Source of the DNA: Effrenium voratum
Taxonomy: Eukaryota > Sar > Dinophyceae > Suessiales > Symbiodiniaceae
Direction of reading: 5' to 3'
Assembly: GCA_963377175.1 (NCBI GenBank)
Contig: CAUJNA010003325.1
Location: 449,438 to 513,437, forward strand
DNA length: 64,000 nucleotides
Within the stretch, counting starts at the first letter, position 1. Each line of letters opens with the position of its first letter. Under the pieces are notes generated by a model. It had not been told where the DNA came from. It did no database searches and worked only from the letters and a program-made list of their open reading frames with translations. The position numbers were made by a program, and so were the translations under genes. This document shows, piece after piece, positions 34,609-46,564 of this stretch.

Positions 34609-35025
34609 ATGCTGATTTTCCCTGGGTGTTCCTTTGAATCCACAAACAAAAGTTTCCGTAGGGACCCTCTGGCAATGGCTATTCGATCAAACGGGACTGG
34701 CAGGCAGTCTGACTGGGCCTCACCCGCTCAGGCTTCTTGTCCAGCTCCGGCCTGCGCCAACTCAACCATGCCAACAAAGCCCTCAGCTGCCAGGACGAAA
34801 GGTTTTGGGGCGACTAAACATGCAAAGGGAAAATCAAAGGTCAACAAGGTCGGCTTTGTGGTTGATGAGTTGGGGGAGCACCCCGTTTTAGGGAATCCGG
34901 ATCATGGTAACAACAAGACGAGCTTGATTCATCCGGGGTCCGCGGTTGTAGGAAACCGTACGTTGGTGGTTGAGGATCCCTATCCCAACATTCCTACGTC
35001 ACAACCCTTCAAAACAAACAGCTGA
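34609..35025 (+). CDS. Uncharacterised open frame, 138 codons
   Basis: Composition in the second half is protein-like (KGKSKVNKVGFVVDELGEHP, then HPGSAVVGNRTLVVEDPYP). ATG at 34609, stop at 35023-35025. No family motif; could be chance, since it has no matching splice signals. Confidence 0.25.
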   Translation: MLIFPGCSFESTNKSFRRDPLAMAIRSNGTGRQSDWASPAQASCPAPACANSTMPTKPSAARTKGFGATKHAKGKSKVNKVGFVVDELGEHPVLGNPDHGNNKTSLIHPGSAVVGNRTLVVEDPYPNIPTSQPFKTNS

Positions 35026-35276
35026 AGACATATTTGCACAAGCACAAATATGTTGTGCGAAATCCATTCGGACACTCTCCCGCAAGCTCAAAACATACCT
35101 TGGACAGCACACTGGGGCCCCGGTGAAGGGAGAAGGACACCAAAACCAAGCTCTACAATGTTTCGTTCATTGTCTTTTTTAGGACGACTCCAACAAATTG
35201 CGATTTGCCTTTTCGCTTCCCGTTAAACGAGTTTAAAGCGGGCTCCTGAAAAACGGCAAGCCCATTTTTTGGAGGT

Positions 35277-35597
35277 TTGGAGCCACTCTGCGACAGCTTT
35301 GCAAACATTCGTTTCACGGCGCATCCAAATCAGGATGGGACAATCCAGTGTGCACTGCTGCCAAGTCTAGAATTCCGCAGGTCATGTCGATTCGCAAGTT
35401 GGTCTGTCTCAAATAGGGAACTCCTTTTGGATAGCTTCCAGGGAAATAGCTCATTGGGCATCTTTTTGGTCGAGAGTACCATAGTTGAGATTGGTTTTTC
35501 AAAGAAAACAACACGCAAACGGCTCATTGTGAGGTTTTGCACATTTGAGCACCCAAAAGTGACCCCTCAAATTGTTGGCACATTCTCCAATTTCTGA
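35277..35597 (+). CDS. Uncharacterised open frame, 106 codons
   Basis: Even composition (IVEIGFSKKTTRKRLIVRFC) but no motif and no splice evidence. Confidence 0.2.
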   Translation: MEPLCDSFANIRFTAHPNQDGTIQCALLPSLEFRRSCRFASWSVSNRELLLDSFQGNSSLGIFLVESTIVEIGFSKKTTRKRLIVRFCTFEHPKVTPQIVGTFSNF

Positions 35598-36370
35598 AGG
35601 GTTGAAGACCGTCGATTTCTGCACCATGTGAAGTCATGATCACAAGAGAATACTGTACGCGTAAGTATTAAGCCACCAAATTTTCTTGATCATACTGGAA
35701 AGTTCAGATTAATAAACCCCGAGTTGGTTGATAGGAGGATGTTCCCTTTTGGTCGGAATCCCTCACTCCTCTATTAGTAGGATGGGTGTAATCCAGTGTC
35801 CCGACTAAGGTTGGTCGTCGACCCGAAGAAATTTGGACACCCGGTGTCAGGGTTCCTACCGAAGAAGTTTGGCTCAGATTCAAGCAACCTCCCCATGCGT
35901 CCGGGTCCTCCATAGCTGGTCACGAGGCGGCACGAAGGGGCCTGGCGTCGGTGCGCCTGCACCTGCTACCCCTCAATTTGTATAATTGTAACACCAAACG
36001 GAACATTTGCAAAATCCTGCCTGAATCGGATCTTTGTTGCACACGTTCGGGTCATGTAGCACCAACGACCAAATTGTCACAACAGTACGGTTCTGCAAAG
36101 CTCCGAACGCTCTAGAACGACTTGCGACCGCTTGCTGAACGCCTTTTGAACACTTTTTGGGTTGAAAGAGTTTCCAACGGTTTGGAACGGTCTCGATCGG
36201 GCAAAGCACCGGTGTTACAATTGTAACAGCAGTGATCAAATGCTGCAACTTTTCCGTTTGGTGCTACAATGTATAGATTAGGGCGTAGCAGGGAGGGAAA
36301 CGTTGCTGCTGATGTCTATATGTAGATACAGTGTGCATATAGATATATGTATATATTATATACAAAGATG

Positions 36371-36650
36371 GTCGCACACACACACAGACACACACAGACA
36401 CAGACACACAGACACAAACACACAAACACACCAACACACCAACACACCAACACACAAACACACAAACACACCAACACACCAACACACCAACACACCAACA
36501 CACCAACACACCAACACACCAACACACACAAACACACACACAAACACACACACAAACACACACAGAAACACACACACCGACACCCACCCACACCCACACA
36601 CCCACACACCCACGCACCCACCCACCCACCCACACACACACACACACCTA
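36371..36650. repeat. CA-rich minisatellite, 8-base AACACACC units
   Basis: (CACA) with GACA variants, then a run of AACACACC units at 36428-36528, then CACACAAA and finally CACCCACC repeats. Confidence 0.95.
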
Positions 36651-36824
36651 ACTCTATACATATATATACACCCAATATGTAGCCGTTTCCTGCTTCTGTG
36701 TAGGCATTGTGCACTTATATATATATATATATACAAATATATCAGCATATATTACGCACACATGCATTTGGGTTTGCTCGGCAAGCCACGAGAACCCCTC
36801 CGCTTTGGGGGGTCAAATTTCAAC

Positions 36825-36903
36825 GGAGCCGCGCGAGAGCTCCAAGCTCGGCCTGGCACGACCCGGTAGTCCTTCTTGGAGGGCGGCGCCCGTGGATCCC
36901 AAG
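36825..36903 (-). CDS. Exon candidate, GC-rich
   Basis: Acceptor CAGCCCCCCTCCGCGCGCAG (AG at 36905-36904) and donor GTTGAA (36824-36819), the same donor type as at 12918, bound 79 bases. All frames are open; two look protein-like (DPRAPPSKKDYRVVPGRAWS and STGAALQEGLPGRARPSLEL). Family not recognised. Confidence 0.4.
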
Positions 36904-37694
36904 CTGCGCGCGGAGGGGGGCTGGCGCTTGTTGTAAGGCTCGCCCGTTTCTGGGGTTGGCGTAGGGAAACCAGAAGTTGACTCCTTGTAATGCTTGGGTC
37001 CCCGAAGTTGAGAATACAACTGCATTGATGTGAGTGCTCCATGAGGTTTCGTGAGGGTGGATGCCGTTTTGTGGTGGCCTACCCGGTTGCCTTGTACTGC
37101 GCACAAGGGCTTCGCGTAACTCTGGGGAAATGGAGAGCTGTTTTAGGAACCGCTCGTTGAGCACACCAGTTGCCAGCTTTGGAATCAGCGATTTCTTGAA
37201 ATGGACCCTTCTACAACTTTGTGCCCTCAGAAAGAAAGCTCCATCCATGTGCATGTGGTGTAAGGAACTTTGTCGCTGGGATTTCATGTTTCCTAGACTG
37301 GCAACATCGTCCCCTGTTTCACCCCAGCCAAGAGAAGGCGTCTCTCCCCAAACAGAAGGGCTCCACGTCCCTTCCAAAACGTCTTGGCGGCAGCTCAGTG
37401 GACTGCCCGAAGCCTGCAGTTTGACCTTGAAGGGTCGTGTCAATCTGATGTGAGGCTGAGAGTTGCCAAACTCCACTAGTTGAACACTGACCCCAACTCG
37501 CGAATTGCTGGGCCTAAGTGTCCTTTTGGAAGAATAGTCAATGACTAAAAAGAACAGGATTGCATTTATGTTCAACCAAACTGACATGAACAGGAAACGC
37601 ATTTTCAAGACTCAGGGAGTATGTATTGCTTGCTCCTCCATTCTATCCGCACATTGTACTTAATTCCAAAATTTGGAAAAAAAGGCATATATGG

Positions 37695-37790
37695 GTATGG
37701 GTCAAAATTAAACCACCAGGGGACCGCAGGTTTTAGTCCATGTTTCCATTTACCAGGGTTCCATTTTGGGTACCTATTTTTGACCCACAG
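37695..37790 (+). mobile_element. Inverted-repeat element, family B, copy 2
   Basis: 96 bases beginning GTATGGGTCAAAATTAA and ending CTATTTTTGACCCACAG, with interior GCAGGTTTTAGT and TTCCATTTACC. The ends are inverted repeats of each other (GGGTCAAAA / TTTTGACCC) and at the same time read as an intron donor and acceptor. Confidence 0.85.
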
Positions 37791-38307
37791 CCATGTGGCT
37801 CCATACCTCATCATGCAATTCCAGCTGCGCCTCCGTAGCCCCTGGCGATGCTATCCAGCTTCTCCACCAACTGCGCGGAAATCGGAGGGGTAGATGCTCC
37901 ACATGGAAAAGGGTAGCAACAGGAGAAAATCAGAACACCTGGCCCCCAAATCTGAGGCTGATCACAAAAATGAGACGTGGGCAGATTCCGGCAACCATAT
38001 GACAATATGTCAACCTCAAAATAGAACACTTCTTCTGAGATCCCAATAGCTTTGGCATAGCTTTACACAATATTCTTTGGGGATCCAACTTATCACAATA
38101 GTTAAGCACAGTGTCTCCCTGAAGTTTTCTAAAGGTCTTCCCTTGGCTACATATTGGTGGCAGATGGACGCACTGGGATAGGGGCGTTGCTCCTATGACC
38201 ATGAGGTTAAATTGATTGCAACGCAGCCCACAGCCCTACGTACTATTATTTGTTAGGCCACTCTCGTATGTGGGGAGTCTGTCATTTCCAAACTCCAATT
38301 CCAGCAG

Positions 38308-38361
38308 CGGAAATCCTGGACAAATACGTCTTCCACCTACGAATCTCTGTGCAAGAGTGTG
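38308..38361 (+). CDS. Short exon candidate
   Basis: Acceptor CTCCAATTCCAGCAG (AG at 38306-38307) opens a frame EILDKYVFHLRISVQECVKL that stays open to about 38477. GTGTGA at 38362 is a possible donor. A second long frame (186 codons) overlaps. Family not recognised. Confidence 0.3.
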
Positions 38362-38772
38362 TGAAACTTTCACTCTGCCAGCTCAAACCACGTCGCTGGA
38401 CACTTCTCTTTACTATTTTGGTACCGGTGCTCGAGTCACCACCAAACAACTCAATACATGTGAAAATGGTGTGGTGATGAAGAAGTCCAACACTGCACCT
38501 TCAGGATTGATCAGCATGGTGGACAAAAACATAATATTGCATCTTGCAAAAACTCAGTTTTGCCCAACACTCATCTCCCAGTGCAGCTGGAACCCCACAG
38601 AGCCTCACAGAGAAACTCTTCGGGTTCCATGTTCGCTTGCAGGGCAGAAACCAGCGAAGCTCCAAGTTAACGCCACACACCTGTGGGTTGCTCCTCCACG
38701 AGGAAAAGGTCAATCAACTTTAACTTCCATTTGTTTAAGACCCCTGAAAAAAAAAAAAACAGAAAAACAGCA

Positions 38773-38817
38773 GTGATAGATTCCTTTTAAAACCAACAGG
38801 GCAAAATAACAAATATT
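38773..38817. repeat. Short interspersed repeat, copy 2
   Basis: AGTGATAGATTCCTTTTAAA then ACCAACAGGGCAAAATAACAAATA; partner of 33519-33560. Confidence 0.7.
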
Positions 38818-39003
38818 ATTAAGCAAATGGAAGTTAGTGTCATGGAAAGGTCCTTTTGGGGCGTTTGGGGCAAAGACCACCCATGACCTGTGGGCACAAA
38901 TGACTCGATTCCGCCTGGTATGCAGTGAAGCATCTTTCGTCGTACCCACAGGAGTTTGACCGCCATGTCTACTTCGGACTGAGGGTACCTTTTTTCATGG
39001 GAA

Positions 39004-39318
39004 ATGAACAGAAAAAGCACAGGGAAACCAGTCGTTGTGAGGGGCCACCCAAAACAGCTGATAGATGAAGTGGTATTCTGCATGACCAACATGTACCTAG
39101 CCAAATTGCTATACAATGCAAAACTTGAATATGAATCCCGAAGCAAGGGACGGCCGTTTGACCAAATTGTGAACTCGGTAGAACTTGTCCAGAAGTGTGT
39201 CTTTGAGCGACCCTGTACAAAGGTTCCCCAAAGCCACCCAGCTGCAATTAGTCAAAGTGATTTTGCAACTGGCTTGAATAGGCTTGAACGGTACATGTGT
39301 TCAACAAATGATGCTTAA
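39004..39318 (+). CDS. Uncharacterised open frame, 104 codons
   Basis: ATG at 39004, stop at 39316-39318. Composition is convincingly protein-like throughout (MTNMYLAKLLYNAKLEYESR, RPFDQIVNSVELVQKCVF). No family recognised, no splice sites assigned. If real it could be an intronless small gene or an internal exon. Confidence 0.35.
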   Translation: MNRKSTGKPVVVRGHPKQLIDEVVFCMTNMYLAKLLYNAKLEYESRSKGRPFDQIVNSVELVQKCVFERPCTKVPQSHPAAISQSDFATGLNRLERYMCSTNDA

Positions 39319-39829
39319 ACTGGTTTGGGGTGATGGAGTAATGGACTGAAACCCCAGACACCCCAAGCGCGGATCACTGAAGATGTGCAACTCTGGCGCA
39401 TGGTGTACTTCCTGGAGTGGCCAAACAAAAGTCTGAGCATGTTGTTAAGCCATTCGATTGTCTCTGCCCAATCTTTCGGGCGCATTTCCCCCGCTTGGCG
39501 AATGCTGGGGAAGCAAGTCGTAAGTGAAACTTTGGATACGTAGGACCTCCCCAACAGCTCCATAATGATTAAGTGACCTCGATAGGGGCTATTTGGGGCG
39601 ATTTGACAGAAATTCATCGGGCAGCCTGGAAAAAAAGATCCACCATTCTGATACTCAATTGTGATGGTCAAATGCCTTATGCATGCAACACTGGCAACTA
39701 ATATGTGTCAAAATAGAGGGGTTTTGGGTTCCCTTCAAACCAAGGTGAAACGTGTCCCCCAGTGAAACACATACAAAACACAAAGGGTCCTCCATTGCAC
39801 CGCGCTTTCCTCGACAACGCGTAAAGCGC

Positions 39830-39936
39830 CCCTTCCCGCGAAGTCGCGAAAGCGCCAAGCGGGACCGCGCCTTGCGGTTCTCCCTGCCCAGATGCACCCG
39901 GCGCAGGTAGGAGTCGCCGGAGCGCCGGTTGGGGGC
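39830..39936 (-). CDS. Exon candidate, Arg-rich
   Basis: Acceptor CCCCTCCGCCCGACTCGTAG (AG at 39938-39937) and GC donor GCGCTT (39829-39824) bound 107 bases: APNRRSGDSYLRRVHLGREN, then RKARSRLALSRLRGK. GC content and G/C-ending codons are well above the flanks. Basic, possibly nucleic-acid-binding or a targeting segment. It sits next to repeat D copy 2 and upstream of the exon pair at 40.5-40.8 kb only if those belong to another gene, because transcription runs right to left. Confidence 0.5.
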
Positions 39937-39987
39937 CTACGAGTCGGGCGGAGGGGAATCTAGATGACCCAGGCTCCCCCAGAGTGG

Positions 39988-40117
39988 TTTCCAAGCAGTA
40001 TGAACTCGATTGCTTTTCTTGCTCCCCTGCTCAAAGTTTAACTTTTAGTGGTTTAATGGAAAGCCCATCAGTTGGCAAAAAGTTAAAGTCCTAACATCCA
40101 AGCAACATGCGCCAAAG
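39988..40117. repeat. Interspersed repeat family D, copy 2
   Basis: Partner of 30505-30631; retains CAAAAAGTTAAAGTCCTAAC, the inverted counterpart of its own AGTTTAACTTTT. Confidence 0.9.
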
Positions 40118-40535
40118 CAAACATGGAAGAGCATGGAGAATCCGCTTGACTCAAACCGGGCCGACCAGGTGGGTGGTTTCCGTTTGTCTGAATTGAAAAC
40201 CTCCTAAACGATTTTGAATCAACCAGGGTGACAACCAGATCCTGGCACCCTGTTGAGAGCAACCAAAAAGAGGATCAAATAATAGGTGTTTAACAAAGGG
40301 GTTGTCCCAACCCTGACACAAACCAAGAAGATTAACCCCCAAACCAACAGGCCCCTCCCTACATCCTACCCTGCCTGAGCGAACGCATTGCTTGTAATTC
40401 TGGCAAGAAATGTGGCTCTAAACTTCCGTTCAATGGGGTTGGGTGAAACACAACGCCAACTGGGGGTGTTGTTGACAGCCATCCGAAAAAAAGTTTGCCT
40501 TCTCGACGTTTTCCCTTCAGAGTTGCTCCAAAGAC

Positions 40536-40599
40536 CCGATTTGCAAAGAGCTTTGGGGTCGAACATTGGCCCCTGGGCCGCCGAAGGCTTCGGTCGCCT
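40536..40599 (-). CDS. Downstream exon of a phase-matched pair
   Basis: A strong acceptor TTTGTTTCTTTCAAGCAG (AG at 40601-40600) and donor GTCTTT (40535-40530) bound 64 bases reading ATEAFGGPGANVRPQSSLQI. Its first two bases complete the codon begun by the last base of the exon at 40711. The intervening intron is 111 bases. The plus strand offers a competing frame after CCCTTCAG at 40520, which I judge weaker. Family not recognised. Confidence 0.55.
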
Positions 40600-40710
40600 C
40601 TGCTTGAAAGAAACAAAACGGCCATAAACCAAATAAAACCCCATTTAAGAGAGTTCTCTGAGCCAACTTATAAGCAGAGCTGCCTTCTTGATCTCCTGGC
40701 AGGTACTGAC

Positions 40711-40795
40711 CTCCGTCGTGCAGCGGGACTAGGACTGGATCAACATGGCCAGATGGCTCCCGACGCAGCTTCTGCGCCTGGCTTTCCTCGTCAGA
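40711..40795 (-). CDS. Upstream exon of a phase-matched pair
   Basis: Acceptor GACTACGACCCAG (AG at 40797-40796) and donor GTCAGT (40710-40705) bound 85 bases reading SDEESQAQKLRREPSGHVDP, then VLVPLHDG. Acidic start and mixed end, typical of a soluble protein. The upstream frame also stays open (Lys/Thr-rich), so the exon may begin earlier. Confidence 0.6.
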
Positions 40796-41275
40796 CTGGG
40801 TCGTAGTCTTTTTTTCCCGCTTCTCGCCAGACTCTTGCGGGCCAAGTGGTAAAGGGGAGCGGAAGGAAACATGTGGATGGACGAAATCCATGTCGCCCCA
40901 CTTTGAAATGATGGGACACCATTGTTTGTTGTTTACAGGGAACACTTGATGGATTTATTCCATCCACAGTATGTTTCTTCCATTGGAATGTGATCATCTG
41001 TTGCAAACGGCTCGGAGCAACGCTGTCGAAGAACCTCAGGCTTTAAAACGTGTTTGGCTCCAGAAAATTGAGCTGATACTCCAGACTTTACCTTGTAGTT
41101 GATGAGGGATTTCAAGGATGTATCTCAATGCCTTTGGGGTTCTCTTGGTATGGCAGGATGTTATCCTGTTAATGCAAGCTTGTTGGGCAACTCTCATTTT
41201 GGGGCCGCTCCGCAGCACTCAGAATTAACCTTTGCTTAGGCTCCAGGTGTGCACCCCTAAACATCGACCCACCAC

Positions 41276-41331
41276 GCAAACCAACCAACCAAACAGACAG
41301 CCAGCCAGCCAGCCAGCCAGCCCAGCCAGCA

Positions 41332-41372
<41 letters not shown>

Positions 41373-41380
41373 ACCAACCA
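41276..41380. repeat. (CAGC)n microsatellite
   Basis: AACC repeats, then a long CAGC run with one slippage point, then AACC again. Confidence 0.95.
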
Positions 41381-41399
41381 CTATTTTGATTACCCCATA

Positions 41400-43145
41400 T
41401 AGCCATAGGGACTCCTCGTATGTACATTTTCGCTGGGGGGTAGTGGCTGGGGAATAGTGAATCCCCAAAAAGGTTGCTTAACAAGGCACGGTTGTGGGCC
41501 CTATATGTGCAGAACATCGCTGGAATAGTACATTTGCCGGAGTCAGTCAAGGAACCAGTTTGAAAGAAAATCAACAAAATGCAAAGCTTGCTTTTGTGGA
41601 CCGGTGGTCCCCTATTTTTAAGACACACCGATGTCCGAACCTTCAGACTCAATCGTATTTTCACCAGAGCCCTTGTTCGCGCCTGGGCCGAGCTGGCGCG
41701 ACCAAAGTCGTGACCGGCCTGGCAGGGGTTCGACGCTCGTGCCAAAAGTCCAAATTCAAGGGACCCCCCGATAAAAATCAACCAGGGGTTTATGAATTCG
41801 GAATCAGCATTGTGGTTGGCTCCCCCAATTTACAACAGGGCGTGTAGGACTGATAAGGCCTATTCGGGGATACTGGGTTGTTTTTGGCGGCCTGTTTTGG
41901 GGGGTTCCCTCTTACCATGGGATCCATGGCCAGACGTATTGTTTGCTGACTCCAAAATTTGACTTTGAAGGCAGACTTGAAGAATGGAAAATAAAGAAAC
42001 ACCAACACCCTCGGGAAACTGACTGTTTAAGGTGAGCATCTCAACAAAGCAAATCAGGAACAGGCCAAAAGCCCCTTCAAAGCACCCGTGTGGGAGGGTC
42101 TATACCATGGCACAGGTTTCAGGAGCTTGCCAAGTCTCCCAGAATATCTGAAAATGTTTCCGGCCATGGCAGATCGCCTTTGACAGTTGATGGATGACTT
42201 AAAGCCCTCAATGGATGGACAGTTAATAGATGACTTAGGAAAACCCTCCCCACAAAAAAACACGGCGCAAAACAACAACTCCTGGAAGTCTGGATCCATG
42301 GCACCCAGTCTACGCACATCAACCCGCCCGCTCCGCGGCAGCAAACAAGCCACCAAAGGCGCCTGCTTCTGGATGTTTCTCAGAGCGGCCTGGAGCAATC
42401 GTCTCACGCCGAGACAAAACATTTCAAATACGCTCAAAAACCTGTGAGTCTCCATGACCCTTGGAAATGGGGTCAGGGCTTGGGGAACTGAACAAAAAAG
42501 ACCTCGCAGCCTGGCTGTCGGACGTTTCGGAGGCACGGAAATACACACACACACACACGCACAGCTCCCAGGAAGCTGGTTTCTCCTTAAAAGGGTGCGA
42601 TTTGGAGTGAACAGCTTTGCCTTGAGATAACTCGTTTCTGGTTCCCTTCAACCCCTACCAAAAGGAACCTGCATCTAAATTAAACCAAACGGTGAACTTT
42701 AAACTGTTCAATCAAGGGGACATCCTCCCCTCGAAACTTGATTCATTGGTCTCCATTGGCCACCAATAATAACTAGTATCCATGAACAGGCTGATGTGGC
42801 TCCAAATGGGTGAATATAAATTGGGGACTTTTTCCTGGACATGGCTGGACATATGTCCAGCCACTTTCAAGAATGCTGACAGTACCGCCCTTCGATCAAA
42901 TGAAAAGGGGAATCTCGTTCGAGCCGTGCTAGGGTGGCCACTGGGAAATCCACCCGTCCTCAATAAACAAAAAACACAAAACGGGATGGACTTTGACATC
43001 TTTTCGGAGGAGAACCAGTTTGGACCCACATGTGAGCCACAATGGGCATGGAACATTGGCTTGCCTTTCCCCGTTTCCACCTCGTCTTTTGGACCCCTTC
43101 CACCCCCCGAGGGGAACTGCCGTTTCGGTGCAGTTCAAAGGGAGT
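41400..43145. other. No recognisable gene, 1.7 kb
   Basis: Only short frames without motifs; a small (CA)n at 42542-42560. Frames at 42187-42447 and 42782-43174 are open but unremarkable. Confidence 0.35.
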
Positions 43146-43149
43146 CCGC

Positions 43150-43639
43150 GCAAAACACTGACACACACTACTAATAATACTGATATTAATACATATTAAT
43201 ACATATATTACTACATATTAATACATATGAGTATATATACAATACACACATTGACACATTATTAGCTGTCACCACTGATACACACATTGATACACATTAC
43301 AATAATACTGATATTATTATTATTATTAATACATACAATATCAGACATATTATTAATATTACCGACATAATACACACACCACACTGCCACTACACTACAC
43401 CATACTCATAATTATTACTAAATACTTTACACTACACCATAATTATACCATAATTTACACTACACTCACACTACACCACTTAATATTAATATTAATAACA
43501 TACCTATAATACACTTACATTACTACCTACAATAACACCACACACACCATAATAATACACTCAACACACACCATACACAATTACTAATAATTACATACAT
43601 ACCCCATAATAATAATTAATAATAATAATAATTAATAAT

Positions 43640-43671
<32 letters not shown>

Positions 43672-45985
43672 ATTAATAATAATAATTAATAATATTAATA
43701 ATAATTAATAATAATAACTACAATAATAATTCACACAATAATTAATATTAATAATAATTATTAATATTAATTATTACAAACACAATTCATTAATAATAAT
43801 TCACATTACACTATTAATAATAATTAATACTATTAATAATACACCACACACCACACAATAATCACACACACCACATTAATAATAATTAATAATATTAATC
43901 ATTAATACACCACATATTTAATTTCATACACACCATATACACCACACACACTATTATTAAACATACCCATACACACACCACATTACTAAACCATACATTA
44001 CACTAATATTAATAATTATTATTAATAATATTACTCCATATACACTACACACACCACATAACAATTACAATATTAATAATACACACCACACAATAATTAC
44101 GAAGTTTACTGACAATAACACACACTCATGTTACTAATAATACACACCTACTAATAATAATAATAATTAATAATAAACCAGTATTACATTAACACACACA
44201 ACACACACTCACACACACACACCACATACACACACCACACACACCACACACCACACACACACACACCAATAACAATACTAACGATATCAGTGACAGTATC
44301 GCCAACTTTAATGATGAGAACACACCAATAATAATAATAATCATTAATACACACCACACACACCACACACACCACACACACCACACACACACACCACACA
44401 CACAATTCACACACACACACCAATAACACCATTAATAACACCACACACACAACACACACTAACACACACACCACACACAAATACACACACAACACACACA
44501 CAACACACAACACACACACAAACACACACAACACACACCACACACACCACACACACCACACACACCACACACCATTAATAATTAATAATAATTAATAATA
44601 ATTAATAATAATAACCACACACACCACACACACCACACACACCATTAATAATAACTAATAATACACCAATAATACACCACACACACCACACACACACACC
44701 ATACACACCACACACACACCACACACACCACACACACCACATTAATAATTAATACACACACACCACACACACACCACACACACCACACACACACCACACA
44801 CACCACACACACCACACACACCACACACACACACACACCACACACCACACACACCACACACCACACACATCCACACACACCAATAATAACACCACACACA
44901 CCAATAATAACACCACACACCAAAATACAATAATAATAATCATTAATAATAATAATACCACACACAAAACCACACACACAACTACACACCACACACACAC
45001 ACCACACACACACCACACATAACTTAATAATAATAATTATTAATAATAATATTAATAATAATTACAATATTAATATCATAATATACACTATTAATAATTT
45101 CTTGTGATAATAATCACACACACCACACACACACACACAATTAATAATAAAATAATTACTAATAATAATTCACAGGATACACACACACACACACACACCA
45201 CACACACACCAATAATAATAATTACACACACCACACACACACACACCATACACAATAACACCATTAATAATAATTCGGCTACTAATACACTAATAATAAT
45301 TAATAATAATAATTAATAATAATTAATAATAATAATTAATAATAATAATTAATAATAATTAATAATAATAATTAATATTACACCCTTATATAATAATTGC
45401 TAATAATATCACACACAATTACACACACAATAATTACATTACACACCACACACACACTACACACACAACACACACAACACACACACACCAATAATACAAC
45501 ACACACAACACACACACAACACACAACACACACACAACACACACAACACACACCACACACACCACACACACCAATAATAACTACACACACCACACACACC
45601 ACACACACCACATAATAATAATACACACACACATACACCCCACACACACCACACACACACACCACACTCATACACCACACACACCACACACACCACACCA
45701 CGCGCACACACACACCACACACACCACACACACCACACACACACACCACACACACCACACACACACCACACACACCACACACACCACACACACCACACAC
45801 ACCACACACACACCACACACACCACACACACCACACACACCACACACACAACACACACAACACACACACAACACACACAACACACACAACACACACACAA
45901 CACACACAACACACACAACACACACAACACACACACACAACACACACAACACACACAACACACACACAACACACACACACACAGT
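43150..45985. repeat. 2.8-kb G-depleted AC/AAT satellite block
   Basis: Alternating stretches of (AAT)/(ATTA) repeats and (CA)n, ACACACC and CAACACA repeats. The plus strand is almost devoid of G for the whole block; the few G bases cluster near 43210-43360, 44100-44310 and 45095-45280. From 45420 on it is a nearly continuous ACACACC / ACACAACAC array. Long Cys/Val frames on the minus strand are artefacts. Confidence 0.95.
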
Positions 45986-46289
45986 TACACAACTCAAACG
46001 CCGCAAAAGCAACCCGCTCAACAAATCCGTGTCACCAGATTAATCACCCAGCCCATTAATGGAAACCCAGTGGTCAACCCCTGACTAACTCGTATATAGG
46101 ATGTCCGTTTTCAGAGGGAACCTAATTTCCGCAAGGTTCGACTTGGATCTGGGGCCGACATGAATCAATCTTATTCTTTTCATTGGCCCAAATCTGTGGG
46201 GGCCAACACAGCCTGTCATAGCAAACAGACACATTTTGGAGGAGACCCCCCGTCACTAATGCCCCTCCACCATGGGCTGTCGACTTCAC

Positions 46290-46418
46290 CCGACACCACC
46301 CACTCCACCACGGGCCCCTCCTGGTGCTGGCGCTGGCTGTACTCCCACTCATGGCGTTCGCTGGCCCGCGCCACGCTCGGCGCCTCAACCAGCCGCACCA
46401 TGACCCGCGCCCATCCGC
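46290..46418 (-). CDS. Exon candidate, probable 3' part of the ankyrin gene
   Basis: Acceptor GCGCCGTTGAG (AG at 46420-46419) and donor GTGAAG (46289-46284) bound 129 bases: RLVEAPSVARASERHEWEYS, then QRQHQEGPVVEWVVS. Its two leading bases fit the single trailing base of the ankyrin exon at 49152, so it can follow that exon in frame, although it contains no ankyrin repeat. It might instead belong to a separate gene. Confidence 0.5.
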
Positions 46419-46440
46419 CTCAACGGCGCAAAGGCTGGCC

Positions 46441-46560
46441 ATGGGTCAAAACCCAAATCGGGTAGCCCCAGTGAACGTCCCAATCCCCACTAAAATAGAC
46501 TAAAATGGGTGGTGCACTTACCAGCGCACCCAAAATGGTACCATTGGTGTTGACCCACAG
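46441..46560 (+). mobile_element. Inverted-repeat element, family B, copy 3
   Basis: Begins ATGGGTCAAAACCC and ends GTGTTGACCCACAG, with CACCCAAAATGGTACCATTGG inside. It lies 22 bases from the exon start at 46418, inside the adjoining intron, and in antisense orientation to it. Confidence 0.75.
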
Positions 46561-46564
46561 CCAC

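Noticed and set aside
36820..37608. 262-codon minus-strand frame, the longest outside simple repeats
   Set aside because: No motif or repeat pattern, and its last third overlaps a better-supported exon in another frame with clear splice sites. A frame this long is uncommon but not impossible by chance in 64 kb.
38216..38776. 186-codon plus-strand frame
   Set aside because: Ends in an A-run giving poly-Lys; a shorter overlapping frame after a splice acceptor has better composition.
40521..40592. Plus-strand exon after CCCTTCAG
   Set aside because: The minus strand gives an exon over the same bases with a stronger acceptor and phase agreement with the neighbouring exon.
43150..45985. CRISPR-like or telomere-like array
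   Set aside because: Units are simple ACACACC/AAT repeats without unique spacers, and they do not match the TTTAGGG-type telomere.
45378..45992. 204-codon Cys/Val frame, resembling a cysteine-rich protein
   Set aside because: Pure CA-type repeat translation; no non-repeat residues.
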